The translations under genes were made by a program, and so were the position numbers. From Allium sativum (lineage: Eukaryota > Streptophyta > Magnoliopsida > Asparagales > Amaryllidaceae), in assembly GCA_030737875.1 (NCBI GenBank), contig CM060910.1, positions 250,822,427-250,886,426 on the forward strand: DNA of 64,000 nt. The letters run 5' to 3'. Shown one piece after another: positions 34,072-46,108 of this stretch. Numbering within the stretch: the stretch's first letter is position 1; the number at the start of each line of letters is the position of its first letter. The notes beneath the pieces were generated by a model, which was given only the letters and a program-made list of their open reading frames with translations, was not told the DNA's origin and searched no databases.

Positions 34072-34985
34072 TGTTAGCCTACTTTGTGAACTAGGCAACA
34101 CAAAGTCAAGAAACCAAACATTGAAGGGCATTTTTAATTAGAAGACTTCGGTTCGGATTGGAGAAGACACTACAATCTAGATTAGATAGCAGCAGCTGTT
34201 CGGATCGGGTCAGAGCAAACCATCGGTTCGGGTCGGAAAGAGTCCTCTGTTCGGATCGGTGAACTCCTATTGAGTAAATTGGTAAGGCATATCTAATCGG
34301 ATCGGAGGGCAACTAAATCTCGATTGGATCGGAAAGCCACCTGTTTGCCACGAAAATGGATCGGAGCGAAGCAGATTAGAGAAGAAGAGAGCATCGCATC
34401 TAAGCCAATCCGGTTCGGATCGGGTATCCCGATCCGAACCCCTTATCTGCGCGTCTCCGACCCGAACCCATGCTCCATGTTACTCTCCTGCAAAATCGCC
34501 TGGATATCCGGACCGGTTATGACCAGTTCCTACCCATAACGTTCGTTCCTTTGATGCGCTGTCAACATAATAGTTCATCCGAACCCGAAGATAGTGGGAT
34601 GGACGACATGTGGCCCCGACCCGGATCAAGTTTCAAGCAAATTCACACCTATAAATACCCCGTCTGGAGACAAAGAGAAGGATCTTTTTTCAGCACTTTG
34701 AGAATTCAACTACCTCCATCATCCGAACTCCATTACTCCCGGAGAATCCAAATCATCTTTCATTCTTTGTTTTAGTCAATTGAGTGAACCTAAGTAAGTT
34801 GTGAGTGGAATTGAGTGAATCTTACATTGTATTTACAACTGAAATATTGAATATAGTGAAAGATAAGTGGACGTAGGCATTTCTTCGCCGAACCACTATA
34901 AATCCTGCGTGTTCATTTTTATTTTTGTCTCATTTCATCTTGCTTTTAATCAACTTGGGTGTTAGAACCACTTTTGGGTCTAACA
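34072..34985 (+). repeat. E3 5' LTR (914 bp)
   Basis: TGTTAG...CTAACA ends. A TATAAATACC box lies at about 34650. Many GGTTCGGATCGG-type words occur in U3. The R/U5 module GTGGACGTAGGC...GAACCACTATAAAT lies at 34868-34912. It differs from the 3' LTR only at 34310, 34623 and 34844 by my reading. Confidence 0.97.
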
Positions 34986-34988
34986 TTT

Positions 34989-35008
34989 TGGTGCTTTCAC
35001 TGAGAACC
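34989..35008 (+). other. E3 primer-binding site
   Basis: TGGTGCTTTCACTGAGAACC lies three bases after the LTR end and starts with TGG, as a tRNA-primed site should. I cannot assign the tRNA with confidence. Confidence 0.7.
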
Positions 35009-35128
35009 CTCATCTAAATTCTTTATTTTCCGGGATCTCTTTCTACTTTTTGGACCGTTGAGTTCAAAGAAGTGAATCCTTAAGTTTCTCCGCTTTTTTA
35101 CATTCGTTGAAGTGATTGTCAAAGACTC

Positions 35129-37714
35129 ATGGCCAAAGGAAAAGGCAAGGAAGTTCAGTCTGTTCGAGGAAATGGAGCTGGCGAAGATCAGCAAAATGCT
35201 GTTGTAACAAGGTCTCGGGGGCAGAGTTCAGCAGTAGGAAGAATCAATGCAGGAAATCCGAGCCGACAGCAGGGGGAGAGCTCCGATCCGATCCGGGTAG
35301 GATACTCTGAAGCAGCGCATTCCCCCAATCTGAACCGACCCGAGCTGCTCGCTGCGTACCGATCCGACCAGGCACCCCAGCTCCGATCCGATCCGACCTC
35401 TTACCTCCGACCCGACCCGATGCTTGGTGAAGCTGGAACTTCTACTCGAGTCCCTACGAATGCTCCAATTCCAGCCGCCAGGGTTGGTGATCAGGTCAAT
35501 CCATCTGCGCCCATCACTCAAGGAGATTTTTCGCGCTTGCTTGACATGCTTGAGAGCACAAGGGAAGCCATGAAAGTTCACGAGCGCACTAATCTCATGA
35601 TGCAGGAAAATATAAGGCTCATGAGTCGGGAGATTAGTGAACTCCGTCGATAGAGAACTCCATCACCGGTTCGTCACACACCAGTAGATCAATCTTCATC
35701 TTCCGAGGAAGAGAGGCCCCGTGAACGAAGGCCACTCGAGCGACCTCAGAACGTGGAGCAGCTGACATTTGGATCTTTGGGATCTCGTGAGGATATCGCA
35801 CGAGCATTAGGAAACAATGACCCCACTCGGGGGCAAAGACTCCAGTCCCCTCCTCCCGAGATCGACCGGGAACGCAGGGAACGGAATCGAGCAGAGGCAG
35901 CTCGAAGAAGAAGGGCATCTCCTGAGCAAGAGCCCAGAAGGAACTCGGATACTAGGGCCAGGGAACCTGAGCGGCCCCTAACTAATGCTGATGTACAGGC
36001 AATGGTTCGCCAAATTATGTCCGAGAGCCGGAATTATACAAATGAAGACTATGGCATTGAGCGAAGCCATACTCCCTTCACCGACGATATCCTCGACTTC
36101 CAATTTCCCCGACGCTTTAACTTGCCACAAATGGACAAGTACAACGGAAGGACTGATCCGGGACAGCATTTGATGCGGTATTCGTGGCTCATGAATGCTG
36201 CTGCTGCCCCAGATGAAGTGAAGTGCAAAGCATTCCCAATCTACCTAGAAGATGTGGCATTGTTCTGGTTTACCCGACTTCCTCCTCGTTCGATTTCTAA
36301 TTACAAGGAACTAAGCGAGCGTTTCATGAACCAGTTCCGACTACATGCCCGAAAGTCCAAAAGTGTTATTGAATTATCGAGAATCAAACAGGCACCAGGA
36401 GAATCTTTAAGGGCTTATCTTGATCGTTTTAACCAAGCTGTAACTGAGGTCAGTGACCCGCATGAGCCCACTATTCTGATGGCATTGAAGGAAGGAGTCG
36501 ATCCTGAATCTGAGTTTGGAGACTACCTTTCTGGGAAGACACCCCCCACAAGGGAGATATTCTACGAAAAAGCCGATATTTATTTAAGGCGAGAGGAGGC
36601 CAGGACAAACCGAAAGAGAAAGTCTGAGACGGCTTCAAAGGAGAATGTGCAGAGTAATATCGCCGTGAAGCAGTCGGGGGAGAATTCTGGCAAGGTTGAA
36701 GTAAATGTAGGAAACAAGGGTGGAAACAGCAATACTGGAAGTGGGGGAAACAACAACAATAACCGTAATTCGAGCGGTAACAGAAGAAACAGAAATAGGG
36801 GAAGCGACCCTAACAAAAGACCCCGATTCCAGAACTACGAGAATTATACACCATTGAACGACACCCTGGAAAATATTTACCTGGATACGTACAATGTGTT
36901 ACAGTACAAAAGACCACCACCTCGTGATTCGACCGAGAAAGAAATGGCGACAGGGAAATTTTGCTTGTTTCACGGAACTCATGGGCATTTGAGGGATGTG
37001 ATTGAGAAGCTGCTGCGTGAAGGAAAGTTGGATGAGTACAAGGTTGCCCCGAGGGACAGGGGGCAAGGGGAGCAGGCTCCAAAGCAGATCCTACCTGCCC
37101 CCAAGCCTACAGCGCAGCAGAAAGGTAAAGGAATTGTCATCAACTCCATAGTAGGCGGACCTCACCCGGCAATCCGAAGTTTCAGATCAATGGACCAATA
37201 TGTGAACGCTGCCAAGCATCTAGACGTGAATGAAGGTGATGATTTGGAGGATGTCACCCCCATAAAACAACAGAAGACCATGTTTGACGACGTGGTATTT
37301 CGTAGCCGAGACAATACTGGGATACAATCACCCACCAATGATCCGTTGGTTATTACTACCACCATTGGGCCGACCTTGGTCCATAAGGTATTAGTAGACA
37401 ATGGAAGTTCCGTTAATATTCTGTTCAAGAAGTCATTTGATCAGATGAAGCTTGAGTCCGAAGATCTGAAACCTTGTGAAGGATGGATTAGAGGCTTCAA
37501 CGGGGCGACGACAGCTCCCATGGGATACATAGAGTTGCCCGTGACCCTGGGGCAAGGAGAACGTAGAAGAGTGCGAATGCTTCAGTTCGTGGTATTGGAC
37601 GTAGATTCGCCTTATAACGCATTTTTGGGAGACCTGCCCTCGCTGAATTTAGAGTTTGTATCGCCCCTTGGTGCTTGTTACTTAAGTTCCCAACCGAAGC
37701 CGGAACTGGAGTAA
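35129..37714 (+). pseudogene. E3 gag-protease ORF with one amber stop
   Basis: A single frame of 862 codons starts ATGGCCAAAGGAAAAGG and is interrupted only by TAG at 35651-35653 (after codon 174). The first part is basic and Ser/Pro-rich, and ends in a short coiled segment (LLDMLESTREAMKVHERTN). Downstream is the gag core: FNLPQMDKYNGRTDPGQHL, FPIYLEDVALFWFTRL, RFMNQFRLHARKSKSV, ESLRAYLDRFNQAV and MALKEGV (about 36109-36600). An Asn/Gly-rich linker follows. A short Cys-His segment (KFCLFHGTHGHL) precedes the protease, with VDNGSSVNILF in place of the usual D-S/T-G (about 37399). Gag would form the particle and the protease would process it. The amber is probably a mutation; readthrough is the alternative. 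Confidence 0.9.
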
Positions 37715-38562
37715 TGAGAGGGGATCAAGTTTCCGGACGGGCCTGCTATGTGGCCAAACTAAAGATGTTGATGAAAGGATTTAATGCTGAGAGTAAGGAT
37801 GCCTCGTCTCCCTCAAAGGGGGACTCGGCATAGCAATTAGAGAGATTGACCCCGAGGGAGTTGCCCAAAGGAACGCCTGAAGACCTGGATCCCAGAAAAG
37901 ACGAGGAACCAGAGGCTAGGAATGCAACTCCTAATGAAGCGACAGTGGAAATTCCCATTGATAAAGCTGATCCGACGAAAGTTTTGAAGATTGGTTCTCA
38001 ATTGGATCCACGTCGTGCTGAAGAACTAACGGACTTCTTGAAGGCAAACCTAGACGTGTTCGCCTGGACCCATGCTGACATGTGTGGGATATCACCATCC
38101 ATTATAAGTCACAAATTGAATGTAAATCCGAAGCATCCGCCTGTGAAGCAAAGGAGACGCATGCTGGGCCCAGAGAGGTCGGCTGCTCTCAAAGAGGAAG
38201 TAGAGAAGTTGAAGCAGAATGGATTTATTCGAGATTCGACTTATCCCGACTGGATATCGAATCCCGTCTTAGTAAAGAAGCTAAACGGAAAGTGGCGGAC
38301 TTGCATTGACTTTTCATATTTAAATAAAGCTTGCCCGAAAGATAGTTTCCCACTTCCCAGGATCGACCAGCTTGTAGACTCGACAGCAGGTCATGAACTT
38401 CTTTCTTTCATGGACGCATATTCTGGATACAACCAAATTCCTATGCACGTACCAGACCAAGAACATACGAGCTTCATTACGAATTTGGGGTTATATTGTT
38501 ATGTTGTAATGCCATTCGGGTTAAAAAAACGCTGGAGCTACTTATCAGCGCTTGGTAAATAG
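37702..38562 (+). pseudogene. E3 pol, RT first half (amber stop, then frameshift)
   Basis: This frame overlaps the end of the gag-protease ORF by 13 bases in a different frame. It reads GTGVMRGDQVSGRACYVAKL, hits TAG at 37831-37833, and continues into RT: RRMLGPERSAALKEEVEKL, GFIRDSTYPDWISNPVLVKK, WRTCIDFSYLNKACPKDSFP, SFMDAYSGYNQI (first catalytic Asp) and YVVMPFGLK. An extra A in a seven-A run at 38523-38529 then shifts the frame, and the last codons before the stop are spurious. The second half of RT is in the frame starting at about 38530. Confidence 0.9.
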
Positions 38563-39949
38563 AATGTTTTATGATCAAATAGGAAAAACTATGGAAGTTT
38601 ATGTGGATGATATGCTTGTCAAATCAAAGCAGTCTTCCAGTCATACGCAAGACTTAGCGGAAATGTTTGGTATCCTGCGAAAGTACCGGATGAAATTGAA
38701 TCCTCTGAAATGCTCATTTGGAGTGGCATCAGGAAAGTTCCTTGGCTTCATTGTGAGTTCCCGAGGAATTGAAATCAATCCTAGCCAGATAGCAGTGATT
38801 AGAAACATCGAAGAACCTAGGAGAATTAAAGACGTCCAAAGTCTTGCAGGGAAAGTAGCGGCGCTGAGTAGATTCATCTCCAAAGCCACAGATAAATGTG
38901 TTCCGTTTTTTGATTTGATAAAAAGGGGAAAGAAGAACTTCCGGTGGACTCCGGATTGTGTTGAGGCCTTTCAAAATCTGTTAGAACTGCTAGAGAAACC
39001 GCCGATTTTATCAAAGCCCGTAGATCACGAAGAATTATTTGTTTATTTGGCAGTCTCGGCTCATGCTGTCAGCACGGCTCTGGTTCGAGAAGAAGACAAA
39101 GTACAAAGGCCGGTGTATTATGTAAGTAAGAAACTAGCAGCGGCAGAGCGCAATTACCCAAAAATTGAGAAGCTCGCTTACAGCCTCCTGATCGCATCCC
39201 GAAAACTTCGTCACTATTTCCAAGCCCATCCAATAACCATATACACCGACCAGCCCTTAAGGCAGGTATTGCAGAGACCCGAAGCATCGGGAAGGTTGAT
39301 CAAATGGAACATAGAACTAAGCCAGTTTGATTTGAATTTTCAACCACGAAAGTCAATCAGGGGGCAAGCTCTAGCAGACTTTATTGCGGAGTTCACCATT
39401 CCAGAGGAGGAAATAATCAATGACCGAGTGGTTAAATCCGAGGATGAGCTAGAGATGAATTCGTGGAAATTATATACAGATGGAGCTAAGAATGACCGAA
39501 GGTCCGGAGCTGGAATTGTCTTAGTCACTCCCGAGGGACGGTCGTTATATTACGCCCTGCGATTAGAATTTTCGGCAACTAACAATGACTCTGAATATGA
39601 AGCCCTGATTGCCGGGCTGAAACTTGCTAAAGACCTTGGAGTAAAAATGTTAGACATATTCTGTGACTCTAAAATTGTTGTTTGCCAAGTGCGAGAGGAA
39701 TTTGTGGCTCGAGGACCTCGACTTATCGCCTACCTCAAGAAAGTGAAAGAGCTATTGAATAGCTTAGAGCGGTACAACATAACACATATTCCCAGAGTTG
39801 AAAACCAGAAAGCGGATAGATTGGCAAAGCTGGCTAGTTCCGACAATCCAGAAGAGACTGAAGTAATTCCAATTGAAACGTTGGAGTCGCCAAGCTTTGA
39901 GTCAATGGAAATTGAATTCGCTTTTGAAGCGGAACCAGAGAAGGAGTGA
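38530..39949 (+). pseudogene. E3 pol, RT second half, RNase H and archaeal-type RNase H
   Basis: Residues count from 38552. The catalytic YVDDMLVKS is at 17-25. FLGFIVSSRGIEINP and KVAALSRFISKATDKCVPFF end the RT. RNase H begins at about FVYLAVSAHAVSTALV and includes YPKIEKLAYSLLIASRKLRHYF, IYTDQPL and QALADFIAEF. The extra RNase H begins WKLYTDGAKNDRRSGAGIVL (about residue 306) and includes NNDSEYEALIAGL and VENQKADRLAKLAS. The second RNase H is typical of Tat-group elements. The frame ends in TGA at 39947-39949, and pol continues in the same frame after it (WMTPIKNFL), so this stop is a lesion, not the natural end. Confidence 0.92.
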
Positions 39950-40825
39950 TGGATGACTCCAATTAAGAATTTCCTTAAGAATGGGACACTCCCATCGAAG
40001 AAGAGTGAGAAAAGAGCTGTAGTTCGCAAAGCTACCAGATATGTCATACAAGATGATACTCTCTATAGACAAGGATTTTCTATGCCCCTGTTACGATGTA
40101 TAGCACACGACGACATCAAGCGTGTACTAAGAGAAGTACACGAAGGTGAGTGTGGAGATCATACAGGAGGTCAAACTTTAGCAAAGAAAATATTGCGGTA
40201 CGGATACTTCTGGCCTACGATCAACAAAGATGCAGCTGATTATTCACGACGCTGCGATAAGTGCCAGAGATTCGCCAAAATCCCCAGGGCACCGTCAACC
40301 CAGCTTAAATTGATGGTGAGTCCTTGGCCATTTGCCACATGGGGAATTGATATCATTGGAGTTTTACCAATTGCTAAAGGAGGAGCTAAGTATGCAATAG
40401 TAGCCGTGGACTATTTTACGAAGTGGGTGGAAGCTGAGCCCTTGACTAAGATCACAACAAGAAAGGTGATAAGTTTTGTGGTCAGAAATATTATATGCCG
40501 ATTCGGGATCCCAAGGACGATTATTACTGACAACGGGACCCAATTTGATAGCACTGAATTCAGAAATTTTTGCCAGAAGTATAAGATAGACAAACGATAT
40601 ACTGCAGTTGCCTATCCGCAATCGAATGGGCAAGTAGAGGCAATAAACAAGGTAATAAAATCCATCCTCAAGAAACGATTAGAGCGTGCAAAGGCAAAGT
40701 GGGTTGATGAATTGCCCCTAGCTTTGTGGGCATATCGAACAACATTTAAAACGGCCACCGGTCATACCCCTTTCTCTCTCTCCTTTGGCTCAGAAGCTGT
40801 AATTCCAGTTGAACTAGAAGTTCCT
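39950..40825 (+). pseudogene. E3 integrase, main part (interrupted by E4)
   Basis: The zinc-binding HHCC domain is visible: HEGECGDHTGG and CDKCQRFAK at about 40140-40275. The DDE core has WGIDIIG (first Asp, about 40342), IITDNGTQFDS (second Asp, about 40528) and SNGQVEAINK (catalytic Glu, about 40630). LPLALWAYRTTFKTATGHTP and FGSEAVIPVELEVP lead to the point where E4 is inserted (40825). The integrase would insert the element cDNA into chromosomal DNA. All catalytic residues are present, but the protein is truncated by the insertion and by the upstream TGA. Confidence 0.93.
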
Positions 40826-43800
40826 TGTAACAACCCGTATTTCGATAACATGATTAAAGACGAGAATCAAGGCAGAATTTAATTTTAAATTCCGAATCAA
40901 GTGAAACGGGCTATGCCATTGCGTTCGTCTCGGAAAAATACGCGAAACAGAGTCCGAGTTTTCGAAAATCGGAGTCTGTATGACCAAGATATGGCCTCGC
41001 GAAGTTTCACGAAAAATTCCTAAATTAAAGTATACTTAATTAAGTGAAATGGGTTGCGCAGAGAAATATATATATATTGATATATATATATATAATTGAA
41101 AATTAAATAAATAAATATGCAAAAATGTTCAAAACAGCGAATTGGGATAGGGGAATAACCGAACCGGCCGATTTTTGAGGTCGACCCGAGCTCGCTGGGT
41201 CGACTAGGGGTTAATCCAGGGTGTTTGGCTGTCAACCCGTGGGCCGATTCGCTCAAATGCAGATTTTGCATTTGGATGGTTCTCATGGTTCATCTTTATT
41301 CTAAAGGCCCTAGATGGTTCCTACACTTGACTTCTTCCCCAAGACATGCTTTGATGGCTTGGATTGAATCTAGGTTTAATCCTATGGCCTAAAACACTTG
41401 CCTAATCTATAAATAAGACCCTAACCTATCCTAAATCCTCATTATTCATTCATGCAACTAAACTATGGCAAAATTCCTACTCTCATGGCCTCCACTCAAC
41501 TATCCTAGCCTCCACTTCATTTCTATGAGAGGTTTCATGATCATGAGAGTATTAGAGAGTCCCTATGTTAGTATGAGAGCTTCTCAAGTTGATTTCAAGG
41601 CTAAAGCTTTGATCTTTGTTCATAAAGATGGGTTTTTTATTGATTTGGAGTGTTCGTCTTTGGGTTTTTGGGTGATGGCATGCATAGGCTTCATCACAAG
41701 CTTTAGTTTAATCGATTTAGGCCTTCATAGCTATGTAAGACCTTCCCTACTCTTAGATATTAACTATGAAGTTAAATGTTCATGTTGAAAGTTTGGGTTT
41801 GATTAATTGGAATGATGCATGCTATCATGTTATGCAAGTTTATGAAGTCATTATCTTGATCTTATGAGCTAAAAGCCACAACCTTTATGTTGAAATGTTG
41901 CATTATGCAACATGAGAATCTTCATAATCATTATGTCAACTTGCATATGAAGTCATAATCCTTATATGATGATATATGCGAGTTTCTAGCCATCATTCCA
42001 TGTCTTTTGTCACCATGATTCGCTTATGTACCAAGTTTGGGTTGATTCATGTTTTTGAGGCTTAAGAATGTAACATGCAAGCTAATGAACACATTTGTGC
42101 CTCATTTGCCACCATGATTAACTTGTGGCTTAATACCCATTTTTGTCATTCCTTTGCCAAGTCTCTTCTTTTAATCCATCATGTTGTTGCGAACGTATAT
42201 GCTAGTTTAAAAAGCGTTGGGGTCACATTATGGGGAAACATAATGACATGAATATGACTTGGGTAAATGGGTATAAACATGACAACATGTAACGTTAAAT
42301 ATGACATGTGTTTATACTTGAAAACATGACTTGAAATATAACATGGAAGTTGACATGTAAGTATGCATAAAAACATAAGCTTGGGAATTTACCTATTAAG
42401 TTAGGTCTACCCATTGGGAATTTACCTATTAAGTTAGGTCTACCCAATTGCTTGAAAACTTGACTATGAACATGACACTAGACTAAACATGAAAGTGGCC
42501 AACTCGAGGTTGGGTTGAGTTTGCAACGTAAAACTACCCGGAACCGACCGGCCTAACTAGTAGTTGCAAACAATAGGACCCAATGTGAGAAGTTGGTCAT
42601 GTTGTGCTTGAACCCGAGGTTAGACCAAGTTGTGGTGTAAAGCTACCCGGAACCGACCGGCTTAACTAGTAACCACAACAAAGTCTAATGTGAGAGGTTG
42701 GGGTGCATTAAGTAATTAATGCCACATGATAGGGTTAAGTTAATTTGATTAATGACTCTTAACCAAATATTACATGGGTAAATGGGTTAAGTAAATTGGT
42801 TAGGCTAATGATACTTAACAAAACATGACAAGGTTGGGTAGGTTAAGTGATTTGATTTGCCTAATGACGCTTAACCATTTTTATACGACTAGTGGACGGG
42901 GATTAAGTTAACCAACACTTAATCAATCCAACATGATAATTTGGCAAGGTTAAGTAAGTTTTCTTAATGACACTTAACCATACAAGATGATTAGGGGATG
43001 GGGTTAAGTAATTTGCACCTAACTAATCCGACACGGTAATTAGATGGGGTTAAGTAATCCACACTTAACTAATCTAAACACGGTAATTCGATGGGGTTAA
43101 GTTAAACACTTAACCAATTTAAACTCGGTAATTCAATGAGGTTAAGTAACCAATACTTAACCAACTTAACGTGATAATTTAATGGGGTTAAGCAACTTAT
43201 ACTTAACCAATTATACATGATGATTTGATGGGGTTAAGTAACTTACACTTAACCAATCTAATACGCGGACCTGATAAGGTTAAGTCACAAGACCTTTTTA
43301 GAATATACTTAACCATTGTAGTACGATTAGAGGATGGGGTTAAGCCAACCTATACTTAACCAATCCGACTCGATAATTTGATGGGATTAAGATAATCTAT
43401 GCTTAATCGATCTAGCAAGATAATTCGATAGGATTAAGGTAAGCTAGTACTTGACCAATTTGACTTGATAAGGTTAAGTCATGAGCCTCTGGGTACACTT
43501 AACCAACTTGTGGGACTAAGTCTTGAACTTAAATACTTAGCCAATCTTTGACGTGATTCGTGGACGGGTTAAGTCATGGACTTGAATGATAACACTTAAC
43601 CCAATAGACAAACCCTAGCTAGAAGAACTAGGTAGAAAACCGTGGTTAATCAAGGATAACGGGAAAGGAAGCTAAGTGGTAAACCTTAGTTAAGGGTAAC
43701 TAAGTAATAATTCTTAGCTAAGGACGTAGGACTAATTCTCAAAACGATGAGTAACCTGATACGGTAGGTCATCGCTTAGTATACGAGGGGGAGCAAGTTA

Positions 43801-45456
43801 TCTGACTTGGATAAAAGCTCCAGCGCACTGGGTGCCGAAGTGGAAGCTTCGGGGGACGTGAGGATATTCTTGGGATCCCTCTGTGGGCTGCCAGGTAATT
43901 ATACTAGGCCCATGAGAGGTTAAGGTCTGCGTTAGAAGGACCAAGAGTATGCCTTGGTTTCTATGCGAGCAACCTAAAGACTGGGATGGATTAGCGTGGA
44001 GTCGACGATTCTTGTTTTTGCCCTGGATAGCACATCGCCGACTACCTACCATCTTTAGTCAATCGTGTACGTGCGGAAAGGCAGGGAACCCCCAACAGAC
44101 CATGTGCTTGCTATCGAGTCATGGGTGAGGTTGGCCCGTAGGAAAGTGGGCTATAGTGGGGCCGGGGAGTGGTTCTTATACATGATTTTTCTTGGATTGC
44201 CTTTCAGTAGTTGAGGGAGGGGTCACGTGGGACCATAGCCACGGGTACAAAAACAGACCTTGATATCTGCATCGGCAGACGATTTAAAGCTCCCGACCGA
44301 GTTCTGTATTTCTTGATTTGCCCTGGCACGGAACTCGGATGGCCCATTGGGGAACATGTGCATCTAGACATGGAAAACGATTCACGATACATACGTGGGA
44401 TCAAGGGCGCGGTTGACGGGTGGCGTAATCCCTAGTGGTCCTGGGTGGCCAAAACCCAAACCGAGACACGGAAACATTCATTAGGTAGCATAATCCCTAG
44501 CGGTCCTAGGTGGCATAAATCCTAAGTGGACGCGCGATAGTTCATGGTAAGGAAACACAACTAGATCAAGGGTTGCAGTCCAAAACAACTTCAAGGATAA
44601 ACCGTTTACATGGGAAAGCCCGTACAGCCTACGGCAAAGGACTGAACTTATACATGGAAAGAAACATATGAGTTGAGTAACCTATATATGCGGCATATTA
44701 GGTTGACATGGACCATTACACGACTTTTGAGTAAGGGTCATTCATGGATAACACGTAATACAGTTGGGGTACTAGTACGGTAGGTGCAGAGCAGATGTAC
44801 AGGATAGATACCATGGGACGTTATACGTGATAGATATCTTGGGGATATTATACTTGATAGAAACCTGACGATGTGATACCTTGTTTTATCTTGACATCGT
44901 AATTTATCATGACACCTTAGTTTACCTGAGTTCAGTAGTTCATCCTGTTATTTTGATTTAGCTTATCCATCTTGTTATCATGCTTATGTTCATCTCAGTT
45001 TCTCATGTCAGTTAACTTTACTAGTTTTTATACTAATAGTAGATAGGGCTTACTCAGTCTTTTTGACTGACCCGTTTTGTTTCGCCTCTTTTCTTCCGTT
45101 TCCCCCCCCCCCAGGTTACAGGGAGGAAATACTGTTGTTTAGTTCGGACTTCTTCTGCTTGAAGGTCATCATGGATGGCTTGGACTTCTCTTGGCTATGG
45201 CTACTTTACTGTTTTTACTTGGGGAATAATTTATGAAAAAGTCTTTATGCTTCTTTATTATTGCAAGACAGGTTTTGATGTACTCTGATGTAAAAAGGCT
45301 TTAGACCTTAATTATTAATATTTATGAAAGTTTGATTTTACTTCCGCTATGTTATATGTTCTGTCTTGTGATATTTCTGTGCATGTTTACCAATAATGCC
45401 CCTCTAAAGCTAGTGCATTCCTTTGCGAGTGACCCTAGCGGAGGCGGGGTGTTACA
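40826..45456 (+). mobile_element. E4: 4,631-bp solo LTR inside E3 integrase
   Basis: Ends are TGTAACAACCC and GGCGGGGTGTTACA. Perfect TTCCT duplications flank it at 40821-40825 and 45457-45461. Its first 170 bp align with the start of the E2 and E5 LTRs (shared AAACGGG...GCCATTGCGTTC...CTCGGA and ACAGAGTCCGAGTTT), and its end aligns with theirs, so it belongs to the same long-LTR family. No primer site, coding region or second LTR is present, hence a solo LTR formed by recombination after insertion. Internal features are a doubled GGGAATTTACCTATTAAG unit (42385-42450), two ~113-bp repeats with GAACCGACCGG (42495-42715), and an array of GGTTAAGTAA...CTTAACCAAT units (42700-43570). Confidence 0.92.
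42700..43570. repeat. Diverged TTAAGT/CTTAACC repeat array in E4
   Basis: About fifteen units of 50-60 bp, each pairing GGGGTTAAGTAA with a following ACTTAACCAAT. This is the older, more degenerate equivalent of the 54-bp arrays in E2. Each unit can fold because GGTTAAGT and ACTTAACC are complementary. Confidence 0.85.
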
Positions 45457-45461
45457 TTCCT

Positions 45462-45806
45462 TCCCACAGGGTGACATATTATGACCCGATGACAAATCGG
45501 GCACTTTTACTTGAGTCTCTTGATGAAGTTGAAGAGAAAAGGGACTAAGCCGATTTGCGTGCAGCAAGACATCGGCGTCAGATGGCACGCTATTACGACA
45601 AAAAAGTTCGCCTCAGGACTTTTGAACCAGGAGATTTGGTGCTAAAGAGAGTCTTTCTATCCCTTCCTCACCTTGGTCCGAAATGGGAAGGACCCTTTGT
45701 CATTCAACGGAAACTTGAAAAAGGAACCTTCAAGTTAACGACCGTGGATGGCGAAGAAGTCCCCAGAGCATGGAATGCCCAACACTTAATGCGATATTTG
45801 GATTAA
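45462..45806 (+). pseudogene. E3 integrase C-terminal part
   Basis: The integrase frame resumes immediately after the right TTCCT. After an in-frame TAA at 45546-45548 it reads RRQMARYYDKKVRLRTFEPG, DLVLKRVF and KWEGPFVIQRKLEKGTFKL, the usual integrase C-terminal SH3-like domain. It ends NAQHLMRYLD with stop at 45804-45806, the natural end of the polyprotein. The TAA is an additional lesion unless it came after the E4 insertion. Confidence 0.9.
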
Positions 45807-46108
45807 AAACACTGTACTTTGTGTTATTTTTCTTATGAACTCTGTAATAAGGCACGACTTGCCTTGGGAAAATCTGATGATATGAATAAAGGACTATAAA
45901 GTGGATGTAGGCTACGACTTAGCTGAACCACTATAAAAATATTGTGTGTTATTTACTTTTATGCATTTACATTCATCAGTTATTCTGTTGTGATTATAAA
46001 ATACAGGATAACTCAGAGCCTAAAAAGGTTGAAAACAATTTAGACATAAAAAGAAGCACAACGATTATTTGTGCAATAAGACATAAAAGAATGAGAAAAC
46101 GACATTCT
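45807..46108 (+). promoter_or_regulatory. E3 post-pol region with internal LTR-like poly(A) module
   Basis: GAATAAAGG at about 45885 is followed by GTGGATGTAGGC...GCTGAACCACTATAAAA at 45901-45940. This is a diverged copy of the R/U5 module found in the E3 LTR (34868-34912) and in the solo LTR at 11690. It may end the gag-pol transcript inside the element. The role is inferred from the motif. Confidence 0.5.

Noticed and set aside
34324..34775. Open frames within the E3 LTRs (also 52103-52554)
   Set aside because: They lie in LTR U3/R with no coding motif, and their repetition follows from the LTR being duplicated.
36580..36816. Minus-strand open frame rich in Leu/Phe/Pro opposite gag
   Set aside because: Shadow of the Asn/Gly/Arg-rich gag linker on the opposite strand.
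41465..41788. 107-residue open frame in E4
   Set aside because: It lies in the R region downstream of the E4 LTR promoter and has no recognisable motif or conservation in the matching parts of E2 and E5.
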